Positions 37,380 to 46,108 of a stretch of DNA of 64,000 nucleotides are shown one piece after another. The DNA comes from an uncultured Pelagibacteraceae bacterium (lineage in GTDB: Bacteria > Pseudomonadota > Alphaproteobacteria > Pelagibacterales > Pelagibacteraceae). The first letter of the stretch is position 1. Each line of letters starts with the position of its first letter. The stretch covers positions 1 to 64,000 of the forward strand of contig CACPOD010000004.1 of assembly GCA_902635515.1 (NCBI GenBank). The letters run 5' to 3'. The notes under the pieces are model-generated. The model saw nothing but the letters and a program-made list of their open reading frames with translations, did no database searches and had not been told where the DNA came from. A program made the translations under genes and the position numbers.

Positions 37380-38875
37380 TTTTTCCTCTTAAAGGTTTTG
37401 TAAATATGCCAAACTACAATTAAAATTGTAGTTGCTAAGATACATGCGGTTAATGTTCTGTCCCACAAAAATTCCCATGAACCATTACTTAATAATAAAG
37501 ATCGTCTCAAGTTTTCTTCCATCAATCCACCAAGCACAAAAGCTAATATCAAAGGTGGCATTGGAAAATCATATAATCTTAAAAAAGTTGCAACTACAGC
37601 AATCCCAATCATTAAATAAATATCAAAATTATTAAATGACATTACGTAAATCCCAGTAACGGAGAAAAATAAAATAAGAGGAATTAAATAATTTTTAGGA
37701 ACAGCGAGAATTCTAGCTATATAAGGGATTAGTGGTAAGTTTAATATCAGCAAAATTACCATTCCAATATACATAGACATAATTATTGACCAAAAAATCT
37801 CTGGATTCGTCATATAAAGTCTAGGACCGGGCTGAACCCCAAAACCTAGAAGAGCCCCTAGCATTACAGCTGTAGTTCCACTCCCAGGAATTCCTAAAGT
37901 GAGCATTGGCACAAAAGAACCTGAGCAAGCAGCGTTGTTTGCAGTTTCTGGTGCCGACAAACCATTTACACTGCCTTTACCAAATTTTTCTTTTTCCTCA
38001 TCACTAACTACGTTTCGTTCCATTCCATAAGCTAAAAAAGATGCAATTGTTGCACCAGCTCCAGGTAAAACACCAATTAAAAAACCAATTACTGATGATC
38101 TTGGAATTGTTTTATACATTTTAGTTCGTTCTTCTTTATTAATCTTAATCGAGCCTAATTCAGTTAAAGAAACTTGTTTAGCAGCACTGGTTGGATCATT
38201 TCTTTTTAAAATAATTGTTAATGCTTCACTCATTGCAAAAGTTGCCATCACAACTAGTACAAAACTAATTCCGTCAGTTAAGTTCATATTATTAAATGTA
38301 AATCTTGTAATATCAGACAAACTATCTTGGCCAACAGATGCTAACATCAATCCAAGAACTACCATCATCATTGCTTTCAAAAATTGTCCTTTAGAAGAAA
38401 AAGCAGCAATCGCTGTTAAACCTAAAATCATTAAAGCAAAGTAATCTGGTGATCTAAAAGATAAACTTACTTTTGACAAACTTGGAGCCATAAATAATAA
38501 ATAAATTGCAGATAATGTTCCACCTGCAAACGAACTCCATGCTGCAATCGCTAAAGCCTTACCCGCCTTACCTTGTTGTGCCATAGGATAACCATCAAAT
38601 GAAGTGGCAACTGTTCCGGGAACACCGGGTGCATTTAACAATATAGAAGAAGTAGAACCACCAAATACTGCTCCATAATAAACACCAGCCATCAAAATTA
38701 ATCCTGTTGCAGGATCGAAACCATAGGTAATTGGTATCATCAATGCGATAGCTGTCATTGGTCCAAGACCAGGGAGCATTCCAATTATTGTTCCAAAAAA
38801 ACAACCAACCATAACCATTAATATATTTTGAAAAGTAAGTGCTGTTGTTAATCCAATTAATATTCCTTCAATCAC
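37376..38875 (-). CDS. tctA: Tripartite tricarboxylate transporter, large permease TctA
   Basis: The 499-residue protein has about 11-12 membrane segments and the glycine-rich TctA motifs GCFFGTIIGMLPGLGPMTAIALMIP near residue 23 and GFLIGVLPGAGATIASFLAYGMER near residue 255. Another segment is NNAACSGSFVPMLTLGIPGSGTTAVMLGAL. It forms the permease of the TTT family with TctB and the periplasmic TctC. The gene overlaps tctB by 4 bp. Confidence 0.95.
   Translation of the reverse strand: MIEGILIGLTTALTFQNILMVMVGCFFGTIIGMLPGLGPMTAIALMIPITYGFDPATGLILMAGVYYGAVFGGSTSSILLNAPGVPGTVATSFDGYPMAQQGKAGKALAIAAWSSFAGGTLSAIYLLFMAPSLSKVSLSFRSPDYFALMILGLTAIAAFSSKGQFLKAMMMVVLGLMLASVGQDSLSDITRFTFNNMNLTDGISFVLVVMATFAMSEALTIILKRNDPTSAAKQVSLTELGSIKINKEERTKMYKTIPRSSVIGFLIGVLPGAGATIASFLAYGMERNVVSDEEKEKFGKGSVNGLSAPETANNAACSGSFVPMLTLGIPGSGTTAVMLGALLGFGVQPGPRLYMTNPEIFWSIIMSMYIGMVILLILNLPLIPYIARILAVPKNYLIPLILFFSVTGIYVMSFNNFDIYLMIGIAVVATFLRLYDFPMPPLILAFVLGGLMEENLRRSLLLSNGSWEFLWDRTLTACILATTILIVVWHIYKTFKRKN
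37412..37433. repeat. Perfect inverted repeat inside the 3' end of tctA
   Basis: AACTACAATT and AATTGTAGTT form a 10-bp perfect stem with a 2-base centre, 33 bp after the EamA stop and inside the last codons of convergent tctA. There is no T-run on either side, so it is not a canonical terminator. It could slow polymerases or RNases at this convergent junction. Confidence 0.4.
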
Positions 38876-39342
38876 CCCATAACTCCTATTGATTGTAATA
38901 ATGGATCCCTCAAATATATATCAAGAATACCGTGTAGGAGATACATAAAGGCTGCAACAAATGGAAAGGATAGTAAAAACATTAAAATCCATCTTCGTTC
39001 TCCTAAAAAGTAATATGACGCAAATAAAAATAAAGATGTAGTCAAAAAATATCCAACTTTTAAAATTGTAGCTCCATAAATAATTGCAATTAGTATAAGT
39101 ATACCTGTTTTCTTATATTCTAAATTTTTATGATCAACTTTAATAGTATTTGGATCTGGTAAAATAAGTTTTAATCCAGAAAAAAATAATCCTGCATAAC
39201 CTAAATAAATTGGAAATGTTCGTGCATTAAATGGTGCATTCTCATCAAATGCAAAAACTTGAATTTGGTAAGCAGTGTATAAATAAAATGCTGAAAAAAT
39301 AAAAAAGAGCAGTGATATAATTTTTGTAGTATTTATATTCAC
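38872..39342 (-). CDS. tctB: Tripartite tricarboxylate transporter, small permease TctB
   Basis: The 156-residue protein has four predicted membrane helices and the TctB-like order of hydrophobic segments (the first helix at about residues 8-27, FNARTFPIYLGYAGLFFSG next). It starts at GTG 39342; the first helix begins only a few residues later, so no later start is plausible. A terminator-like hairpin covers this start codon and the first dozen codons. It overlaps tctA by 4 bp. Confidence 0.9.
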   Translation of the reverse strand: MNINTTKIISLLFFIFSAFYLYTAYQIQVFAFDENAPFNARTFPIYLGYAGLFFSGLKLILPDPNTIKVDHKNLEYKKTGILILIAIIYGATILKVGYFLTTSLFLFASYYFLGERRWILMFLLSFPFVAAFMYLLHGILDIYLRDPLLQSIGVMG

Positions 39343-39348
39343 TGCTCT
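39294..39348 (-). terminator. Terminator-like hairpin overlapping the tctB start
   Basis: Read on the minus strand, the arms at 39348-39333 and 39320-39306 pair as AGAGCAGTGA...TCACTGCTCT, plus five more A-T pairs across a single bulged base. The loop is 12 bases. Directly after the stem come T6, A, T6. The structure therefore looks like an intrinsic terminator between tctC and tctA, yet it includes the GTG start and about 12 codons of tctB. Confidence 0.65.
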
Positions 39349-39369
39349 AATTTCAAATAATCCTAAGGA

Positions 39370-40350
39370 TTATATAACTCCTAGTTTTTTCATAAGAGCT
39401 GTCATTTCTTGAGTTTGTTTTTCTAAGAAAGAAACAAACTTACCTTCTGGATTATAAATATTAACCCAAGCATTTCTTGCTCTGACAGTTTCCCATTCAG
39501 GAGTTTTTTGTACATCGCCAAGCATTTTTGCAATAGCTGATCTATCAGCATTGCTCATACCTGGAGGGCCAAAGAAACCTCTCCAGTTAACGAATTGTAC
39601 ATCATATCCTTGTTCTTTAAGAGTTGGTGCATCTGGTGCATCAGAAACTCTTGAAGGAGCAGTAATACCAATAATTCTCACTTGGTCTCTTGCACCCATC
39701 AATTCACCTAAACCAGTTGATATGATTTGAGTTTCTCCAGATAAAAGTCCAGCTAAAGCTTTTCCACCAGCATCATAAGGAATGTATTGAACAGCATTCG
39801 GATCTGCACCTGCAGCTTGGAAAGCTAAAGCACCAATTAAATGGTCCATACTTCCTCTTACTGATCCTCCAGCCATTTTAACTGAATTTGGATCTTTTTT
39901 ATATGCATCAACTACATCTTTAAAATTTTTAAAAGATGAACTTTTTGCAACTGCGATAGCACCGTAGTCACCAATTACACCAGCTATTGGCACAACATCT
40001 TTATAAGATAAAGTTCCACTTCCTTTTACATAACCTTTGTGTCTAGTAATTGATCTTAATACTAATGGTGTTGATTGAACTAAAACTGTATTAGCAGGTT
40101 TAGTATTGATCATGTAAGCTAACGCTTTACCACCACCACCACCTGACATATTTTCAAATGATGCACTACTTAACATACCAGCTTTTGTTAAAGCTTCTCC
40201 AGTACCTCTAGCGGTTCCATCCCAACCACCACCAGCACCACCACCAATTACAAAGTGCAATTTGTCAATTGCTACTGAGCTTGTAGTTGTTGCTGAGAAT
40301 AATAGGATTGCTGAGAATAATACTGAAACTATTTTTTTTAAGTTTTTCAT
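39370..40350 (-). CDS. tctC: Tripartite tricarboxylate transporter substrate-binding protein TctC
   Basis: The 326-residue periplasmic binding protein has a signal peptide (residues 1 to about 27, ending near SVA). The TTT-receptor pattern follows: FVIGGGAGGGWDGTARGTGEALTK, MAGGSVRGSMDHLIGALAF, VQYIPYDAGGKALAGLLSGE and VNWRGFFGPPGM. Receptors of this family bind citrate, other carboxylates or aromatic acids; the ligand here is unknown. A small hairpin (TAATCC/GGATTA, 39358-39372) overlaps the stop codon, followed by the larger one at the tctB start. Confidence 0.93.
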   Translation of the reverse strand: MKNLKKIVSVLFSAILLFSATTTSSVAIDKLHFVIGGGAGGGWDGTARGTGEALTKAGMLSSASFENMSGGGGGKALAYMINTKPANTVLVQSTPLVLRSITRHKGYVKGSGTLSYKDVVPIAGVIGDYGAIAVAKSSSFKNFKDVVDAYKKDPNSVKMAGGSVRGSMDHLIGALAFQAAGADPNAVQYIPYDAGGKALAGLLSGETQIISTGLGELMGARDQVRIIGITAPSRVSDAPDAPTLKEQGYDVQFVNWRGFFGPPGMSNADRSAIAKMLGDVQKTPEWETVRARNAWVNIYNPEGKFVSFLEKQTQEMTALMKKLGVI

Positions 40351-40572
40351 TATTTATCCCTCTCTAATTTAAAAACTATAGTTAATTATAGTCTTAATGA
40401 TTATTCAACCTGTAATTAAGTAACACAACTTTTAATTGAAACTACTTTAGCAAAAAAAATATCAATCTAATATGATGATTTATTTTTTTTAAAGATTAAA
40501 GTTTCACTTAATTCACTAGTTTTAATTTCTTTTTTCTTATCTTTTAAAAAGTTGATGATAGAAGCTTAATGA
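40351..40572. other. Divergent intergenic region between tctC and the AbrB-like gene
   Basis: This 222 bp stretch separates two divergent starts and must hold both promoters. A purine-rich ribosome-binding site (AGAGAGGGAT) lies before tctC. An imperfect inverted repeat, AACTATAGTTAATTATAGTC, at about 40373-40392 could be a regulator site. I see no conserved riboswitch-like fold, no RNA gene and no open frame worth calling. Confidence 0.4.
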
Positions 40573-41649
40573 ATGATTAAACATCAAATCAAATCTTATC
40601 TTGAAAATAATAAACAAGTATTTTCAATTAAATTTATTTCTGTTCTGATAATTTCTTTTCCTAGCGCAATTATTGCCGACTATTTTAATATTCCTCTAGC
40701 TTGGTTTTTAGGCCCTATGATTATCACCTCAATTGCTGCTTTATCAGGTCTAAAAATCCTGATGCCTAAAATTATATTAAGTTTTATCTTGATAATTTTA
40801 GGTTTGCATATTGGAAATTACATAGACCAAAATCTATTTAATCAAATGTTCGATTGGATTTGGACTTCATTAATTATGTTAATCTACATAATAATTTGTA
40901 TTTTAGTTGTCGCTAAATACCTCCAAAAATTTGCAGGTTATGGAGAAAAAGCCTCAATATTTTCAGCAGCACCTGGTGCGCTGGGCCCTTTGATGATTTT
41001 AGCAGAAAATGAAAAAACAGATTTATCTCAAGTTGCAACTTCTCATTTAATTAGATTAATCATCATAATAACTATCATCCCATTTATTATAGTTAACAAT
41101 ACTGACAATAATATTTTGTTAAATGATGACTTCAATTATTTAGCTCAAAATCATTTAAATTTAATTTTACTTATTATTGTATCTTTGTTTTTTATTTTTG
41201 TTTTTGATAAAATTAGAATTCCTGCAGCTTTACTATCTGGAACATTATTTGCGAGTGGTTTTTTGCAAATTACTGATATAGCTTCTTATAAATTACCAGA
41301 TGAAACAGTAAATTTTTGTTTGCTAATTCTTGGTTCTTCGGTTGGTTGTAGATTTGCTGAAAAAACTGTTAAAGAGATAGCTAATAATTCTCTTCATAGT
41401 ATTGTGGCTACTACTATTTTGGTAGTGTTAGGTTTGGTTGCAGCCTATGTTGCAACATTATTTGTTGATACAAATATTTTAACTCTAATTTTATCTTATA
41501 GTCCTGGCGGAATTTATGAGGTGGCAGTTATAGCAATTGCTTTTGATTTAGACCCAGATTTTGTTGCTTTTCACCATATAATAAGATTACTTTTCATACT
41601 TTTCACTGTTCCAGTATTTTTAAGAGTATTAGAAAAAATTAAGAAATAA
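40573..41649 (+). CDS. AbrB-family (ammonia monooxygenase-like) membrane protein
   Basis: The 358 residues contain about ten hydrophobic segments in two similar halves. Family features are FPSAIIADYFNIPLAWFLGPMIITS near residue 30, FSAAPGALGPLMILAE near residue 130, RIPAALLSGTLFASGFLQIT near residue 215 and YSPGGIYEVAVIAIAFDLDPDFVAFHHIIRL. Despite old names it is a putative transporter with no monooxygenase motif. It is divergent from tctCBA and often occurs next to TTT or TRAP genes. Its end overlaps the convergent GT9 gene by 11 bp. Confidence 0.85.
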   Translation: MIKHQIKSYLENNKQVFSIKFISVLIISFPSAIIADYFNIPLAWFLGPMIITSIAALSGLKILMPKIILSFILIILGLHIGNYIDQNLFNQMFDWIWTSLIMLIYIIICILVVAKYLQKFAGYGEKASIFSAAPGALGPLMILAENEKTDLSQVATSHLIRLIIIITIIPFIIVNNTDNNILLNDDFNYLAQNHLNLILLIIVSLFFIFVFDKIRIPAALLSGTLFASGFLQITDIASYKLPDETVNFCLLILGSSVGCRFAEKTVKEIANNSLHSIVATTILVVLGLVAAYVATLFVDTNILTLILSYSPGGIYEVAVIAIAFDLDPDFVAFHHIIRLLFILFTVPVFLRVLEKIKK

Positions 41650-42580
41650 TTTCAGAAAGTCTTTCAAAAACTTTTTCTGCTGAGAGTTTAGACACTTCAG
41701 GAGCTTGTATTGCTTTAAAATTTTCCCTTTCGATACTTACTTTTAAAGGAGTTGTATGAGATCCAAATAAAGCAATTCCTTTTGATCCTAAGTGTGCTGT
41801 CATATGTGCTGGTCCAGTATCATTTGCAACAACAAATGAACTATCTTTAATTAATGTTGCTAACTGTGAAATATCTAAAGCTTTGCCATTATCCAAAACA
41901 CAAAGTGCATTAATATTTGATGCTTCTTTAATTTCATTCGGTCCAGGTGCAATTACTACTTTAAATTTGTTATCTGATTTTTTATTAATCATAGCTATTA
42001 ACTCATTATAATAAGGCCATTTCTTTGAAGTTAAATGAGGAGAGCAAAATGGAAAAAGAAGAATATATTTATCTAATTGATGGTGATTTTTTATTTGAGA
42101 TATGTCTGTTGTGCTCCATGAAAAATCAGGCTTCAAAGTATGATTTGTATTTATGCCTGAACTTTTTAATTGATAATCAAATCTAGATAAAACAGAGTCT
42201 TTATCAAAATCTTCTTTAGTAGTTCCTTCAGGCAAAGTGGTTTCTGTAGAAGACCAAATATCTTTTGTTGCTTTTGGAAATAAAATTTTTTTATAAAAGG
42301 CTGTTCTACTTGAATTCTGTAGATCGTAAACTTTAGAAAAATTATATTTTTTTATATTTTTCATTAATGAATATAAATAAATCAGGTTTAGTCTTGATAA
42401 TCGCTTATCTAAAATAACATCAGAAATATGTGGATTTTTTTTAAATAAATCAAAATATGGTTTAGTTGTTAGTAAATAAATTTCATCTCCTTTGTGATTC
42501 TCAGAAATATCTTGAATTGCACCACAAGCTTGAGCTATATCACCCAAAGATCCATGTTTAATGATTAAAATATTAGACAT
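41639..42580 (-). CDS. GT9-family glycosyltransferase (heptosyltransferase-like)
   Basis: The 313 residues follow the GT9 pattern: KHGSLGDIAQACGAIQDI at residues 8-25, KYILLFPFCSPHLTSKKWP as the nucleotide-sugar region, and SSFVVANDTGPAHMTAHLGSKGIALFGSHTTP near residue 255. It probably adds a heptose or similar sugar to the lipopolysaccharide core. It is divergent from the DUF6165 gene with a 32 bp gap; the pairing of a GT9 gene and DUF6165 suggests a shared surface-glycan role, which is inference. Confidence 0.88.
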   Translation of the reverse strand: MSNILIIKHGSLGDIAQACGAIQDISENHKGDEIYLLTTKPYFDLFKKNPHISDVILDKRLSRLNLIYLYSLMKNIKKYNFSKVYDLQNSSRTAFYKKILFPKATKDIWSSTETTLPEGTTKEDFDKDSVLSRFDYQLKSSGINTNHTLKPDFSWSTTDISQIKNHHQLDKYILLFPFCSPHLTSKKWPYYNELIAMINKKSDNKFKVVIAPGPNEIKEASNINALCVLDNGKALDISQLATLIKDSSFVVANDTGPAHMTAHLGSKGIALFGSHTTPLKVSIERENFKAIQAPEVSKLSAEKVFERLSEIIS

Positions 42581-42612
42581 ATTTTTAACAATTTAACATA
42601 GTATAAAATTTA

Positions 42613-43002
42613 ATGAATAAAATTATAGTAGAAGTATCGGTTGGTGAGCTTTTAGACAAAATTTCAATCTTAGAAATTAAAAAAGAAAAAATTAAAGACC
42701 CTGAAAAACTAAAATTCATATCAAATGAACATTCGATTCTTAAAGATCAATTAGAAAAAAATGTAAAATCTGACGATAAACTAAATAAATTATTCCAAGA
42801 TTTAAAAGAAATTAATGCCAAGTTGTGGGTTATAGAAGATGACAAAAGAGATTGTGAAAAAAATAAAGACTTTGGCGATAAATTTATAAAATTATCAAGA
42901 GATGTTCATTTTTTAAATGATGATCGAGCAAAAATTAAATTGGAAATGAATAATCACACTGGATCAAGTATTAAAGAAATTAAAGAATATACTACCTACT
43001 AA
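42613..43002 (+). CDS. DUF6165-like protein
   Basis: A 129-residue helical, charged protein starting MNKIIVEVSVGELLDKISILEIKKEKI and containing LWVIEDDKRDCEKNKDFGDKFIKLSRDVHFLNDDRAKIK. I recognise this as the DUF6165 pattern, a small family found near glycosyltransferases in marine and other bacteria, with no known activity. The gene overlaps the end of the convergent PhyH gene by 11 bp. Confidence 0.75.
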   Translation: MNKIIVEVSVGELLDKISILEIKKEKIKDPEKLKFISNEHSILKDQLEKNVKSDDKLNKLFQDLKEINAKLWVIEDDKRDCEKNKDFGDKFIKLSRDVHFLNDDRAKIKLEMNNHTGSSIKEIKEYTTY

Positions 43003-43780
43003 AAACTTTTGGAAACCAATCATCTCTCATCAAATCTCCCGTTTTTAAATCAATTCCGTCAAATGGAGGTGAAGTTGGCCCTCCTCTATCAATATATTTT
43101 ACATCATCTCCTATAAATCGCATCGAAAATGCTCTTCGTGATTTAGAAGAATTGTTTCCTGTTGAACCATGTACAGTTTTAAAATTAAACAAAACAGCAT
43201 CCCCTAAGTTTAGTTCCGGAATTAAAATATTTTTTTCAAATTCTTTTGAAGGAGGTAAATCCATAAAAGTACTATCATCATCATACCAAGATTGGTTATT
43301 TGACCATTTTGTAGGTCTAATTAACTTTGACCATTTGTGAGAACCTAAAATTAATTTAAGATTATTTTTCTGATTAACTTCATCTAATGGAATCCATAAA
43401 CTTCCGGTATCGTTACCATCAACACAGTAATACGGCATATCTTGGTGCCAAGGTGTTTCTTTGTAAGTACCCGGATCCTTTATAAAAATATGTTCATGAA
43501 AAATTTGAGTAGATTTAGAATTAGTTGCTTCTGCAACTATTTGAGCTCCTGGTGAATTATATAAACAATCCTTAAATTCTTCTATCCTCTCCCAATTACA
43601 ATAATCCTCAAAAAATCTTCCATTGTCATCAGTTACATTTTCTCTCCCATGCTTACTTGGACTATCTAAAACTTTTTGAAATCCTATTGTAAGTGGATCA
43701 ATCCAATTTTTAAATACATTTTTAATTATTATTACACCATCACTTTGATAATCATTAATTTGTTTCTCTGATAAAAACAT
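42992..43780 (-). CDS. Phytanoyl-CoA dioxygenase (PhyH) family oxygenase
   Basis: A 2-oxoglutarate/Fe(II) oxygenase of 262 residues with the HxD...H triad at His112, Asp114 and His204 (TPWHQDMP and KTVHGSTGNN) and the 2-oxoglutarate-binding arginine at about 215 (RRAFSMRF). PhyH homologues hydroxylate small molecules such as ectoine, phosphonates or amino-acid derivatives. It is 2 bp downstream of an amino-acid ABC permease gene, so it may act on the compound that transporter imports. The substrate is not identifiable. Confidence 0.88.
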   Translation of the reverse strand: MFLSEKQINDYQSDGVIIIKNVFKNWIDPLTIGFQKVLDSPSKHGRENVTDDNGRFFEDYCNWERIEEFKDCLYNSPGAQIVAEATNSKSTQIFHEHIFIKDPGTYKETPWHQDMPYYCVDGNDTGSLWIPLDEVNQKNNLKLILGSHKWSKLIRPTKWSNNQSWYDDDSTFMDLPPSKEFEKNILIPELNLGDAVLFNFKTVHGSTGNNSSKSRRAFSMRFIGDDVKYIDRGGPTSPPFDGIDLKTGDLMRDDWFPKVFSR

Positions 43781-43782
43781 TT

Positions 43783-44460
43783 TTATTGTTGAAAGCTGTA
43801 CTTTTTCTCTAAATATTTAATTACATTGTGAATGATAAAAGTCATGAACAAATAAATTCCACCAGCAACAATAAATACTTCAATTGGTTTAAAAGTTGTT
43901 GAAATTATATATTTAGCAACACCAGTTAAATCCATCAAAGTTACTGTACTTGCTAAAGAAGTCCCTTTCATCATTAGTATTATTTCATTTCCGTATGCAG
44001 GGAGTGATTGTCGGATGGCGATTGGAATTTGAATTTTATAAAAAATTATTTTGTTTGATATTCCTAAACTTTTTCCAGCTTCAATAATGCCTGGTCTTAT
44101 TGTTTGGAATGCTGATCTTAAAATTTCTGAAGTATAAGCACCGGTATTTAAAGTAAATGCTATTATTGCACACCAGTAAGGTTCTTTTAAAATTACCCAT
44201 AGAAATGTTGTTCTTAAATATTCGATTTGTCCTAACCCAAAATAAATTATGAAAATCTGAACTAATAATGGTGTTCCTCTAAATATATATGAATAGCCAT
44301 AAGCAAATTTATTAATAAATATATTTTTATTTAATCTTAAAATTGCAAAGAAAAGACCTAGGAATAATCCAAAAAATAAAGATGCAGATAATAATTTTAA
44401 AGTAACTACTGTTGCTCCTAGAAGTTTAGGAAAACTAGTTATCATTAAATCAAAATCCAT
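43783..44460 (-). CDS. Polar amino-acid ABC transporter permease (HisM/ArtM type)
   Basis: The 225-residue protein has five predicted membrane helices. The GXXXG-type EAA loop is LRSAFQTIRPGIIEAGKSLGISNKIIFYKIQIPIA, the ATPase contact site. GTPLLVQIFIIYFGL near residue 62 is typical of the HisMQ family. It overlaps the other permease gene by one base. No ATP-binding subunit gene follows, although most such operons have one. Confidence 0.92.
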   Translation of the reverse strand: MDFDLMITSFPKLLGATVVTLKLLSASLFFGLFLGLFFAILRLNKNIFINKFAYGYSYIFRGTPLLVQIFIIYFGLGQIEYLRTTFLWVILKEPYWCAIIAFTLNTGAYTSEILRSAFQTIRPGIIEAGKSLGISNKIIFYKIQIPIAIRQSLPAYGNEIILMMKGTSLASTVTLMDLTGVAKYIISTTFKPIEVFIVAGGIYLFMTFIIHNVIKYLEKKYSFQQ

Positions 44461-45152
44461 TAATACCCCCTGCTATACTTTACTTCTAATTTGTTAATTA
44501 GCTTCATGCTTACATAGGTGAGCAACAAATATAAAACTGCCGCAAAAGAATAGAAGAATAACGGATCTCTAGTAGATCCTGCGGCGATATAAGATTGTCT
44601 CATTATTTCAACCAATCCTGTTACTGAAATCAGAGATGTATCTTTTAATGTTATTTGCCAAACATTACTTAAGTTTGGAATAGCCAATCTTAACATCTGG
44701 GGTAGTATTATTTTATAAAATTGCCCAAACTTATTTATTCCAAGAACTTTTGCGGCTTCAAATTGACCTTTATCTATTGATTGAATTGCACCCCTAAATA
44801 CTTCGGTTGAATAAGCTCCAGAAATAATACCAATAGCCATTGAACCAGTAATAAATGCGTTAATTTCTATGTATTCGTAATAACCAAAAATTGAAGCTAC
44901 ATACATGATGGCTCCACTACCACCAAAAAAGAAAAGGTAGATTACTAATAGTTCAGGTACTCCTCTGATTACTGTTGTATAAAAATTACCAACTAAATTT
45001 AAAGTTTTATATTTAGATAGTTTTAAAGGCGTAAAAAATAGTGCAAAAAAGAAACCAACCATCATTGCTGTAATCGATACAGCGATTGTCATCAAGGTTG
45101 CGTAAAATAACTCATCCCCCCAACCTGTTTTTCCAAATGAGAGAAGTTCCAT
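44460..45152 (-). CDS. Polar amino-acid ABC transporter permease (HisQ/ArtQ type)
   Basis: The 230-residue partner permease has GVPELLVIYLFFFGG near residue 64 and the EAA loop STEVFRGAIQSIDKGQFEAAKVLGINKFGQFYKIILPQ. It is 44 bp downstream of the binding-protein gene, separated by a strong stem-loop. Together the two permeases would form the heterodimeric channel for an ornithine, arginine, octopine or similar ligand; the ligand class comes from the HisQ/HisM affinity and is tentative. Confidence 0.92.
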   Translation of the reverse strand: MELLSFGKTGWGDELFYATLMTIAVSITAMMVGFFFALFFTPLKLSKYKTLNLVGNFYTTVIRGVPELLVIYLFFFGGSGAIMYVASIFGYYEYIEINAFITGSMAIGIISGAYSTEVFRGAIQSIDKGQFEAAKVLGINKFGQFYKIILPQMLRLAIPNLSNVWQITLKDTSLISVTGLVEIMRQSYIAAGSTRDPLFFYSFAAVLYLLLTYVSMKLINKLEVKYSRGY

Positions 45153-45154
45153 AT

Positions 45155-45188
45155 AGATTGGCGACTATATATTATAGTCGCCAAATCT
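45155..45188 (-). other. Stem-loop between binding-protein and permease genes
   Basis: AGATTGGCGACTATA (45155-45169) pairs with TATAGTCGCCAAATCT (45173-45188), a 15-bp stem with one bulge and a 3-base loop, starting 8 bp after the binding-protein stop. No T-run follows on the minus strand; the permease start codon comes 3 bp later. This favours a role in protecting the upstream mRNA from 3' decay, or in limiting permease translation, over termination. Confidence 0.6.
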
Positions 45189-45196
45189 GAAATGAA

Positions 45197-46048
45197 TTAC
45201 ATAGAAGCGTCGAAACCAAAGTGCTTAATAGCAAGTTTGCTAATTATTCCTTGTTTTCTAGCTTTATCAATTGCTTTATTGAAGTCTTTTAAGATTTTGG
45301 CATCTCTTTTTCCGATAGCACTATCACTAGCTTGTCTGATACCAACACCTACACCATTACCAAATGCACCACCTGAAAAAGTTGGTCCAACTAATACAAC
45401 TGGTTTGCCTGATTTGTCTGCATAATCTGTGAATGCTACTGCTGCAGCTAAAGCAACGTCACATCTTCCAGAAGTTAGATCTAGGTTAACTTCATCTTGA
45501 GTTTTATAAGTTCTAACATTCACACTTCCTACATCACCAGACTCTAAAAAGTTTTGGTGAATTGTTCCTGTTTGAGTACAAACAGTTTTACCAGCAAGTG
45601 CGCCTGTTAAAGTTTTAAGAGCTTTTTTAACATCAGATCCACCCAATGATAAATTAATACCTTCTGGTGTATCCATGCCCTCTAAGCTTGAACCTTTCAT
45701 TACCGCAAGAGAAGCTACTTCATCAGCATAACCTTGTGAAAACGTAATTGTTTTTTGTCTTTCTGCAGTAATTGACATTCCAGCCATTATTGCATCAAAC
45801 TTTCTCATAACTAGAGCTGGTATCATACCATCCCAGTCTTGTTCAACAATTGTACACTCATACTTCATAATTGTACAAAGTTCCTGAGCAAGCTCAACTT
45901 CAAAACCTATTAGATTACCTGATGCATCTTTTGAATTCCATGGAGGGTAAGCGCCTTCAGTTCCGATTTTTATTTTTTCAGCAGAAACATTTCCGATGAT
46001 TAATAAAGAACCAAGAACTGTTAAAATAGTTTTTTTGAATATATTCAT
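45197..46048 (-). CDS. Amino-acid ABC transporter periplasmic binding protein (HisJ/ArgT/octopine type)
   Basis: The 283-residue type 2 periplasmic binding protein has a signal peptide over residues 1-23 (cleavage near NVSA). The ligand-binding pattern EGAYPPWNSKDASGNLIGFEVELAQELC then DWDGMIPALVMRKFDAIMAGMSIT is that of cationic amino acid and opine binders. An AAGGAG ribosome-binding site precedes the ATG. It is 60 bp downstream of speDE on the same strand and could share its transcript. Confidence 0.92.
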   Translation of the reverse strand: MNIFKKTILTVLGSLLIIGNVSAEKIKIGTEGAYPPWNSKDASGNLIGFEVELAQELCTIMKYECTIVEQDWDGMIPALVMRKFDAIMAGMSITAERQKTITFSQGYADEVASLAVMKGSSLEGMDTPEGINLSLGGSDVKKALKTLTGALAGKTVCTQTGTIHQNFLESGDVGSVNVRTYKTQDEVNLDLTSGRCDVALAAAVAFTDYADKSGKPVVLVGPTFSGGAFGNGVGVGIRQASDSAIGKRDAKILKDFNKAIDKARKQGIISKLAIKHFGFDASM

Positions 46049-46108
46049 TATTTTCTCCTTTAATTAAAGAAGAATTATTTCACAATTTTTAATAAGAAAA
46101 AAGTAAAA

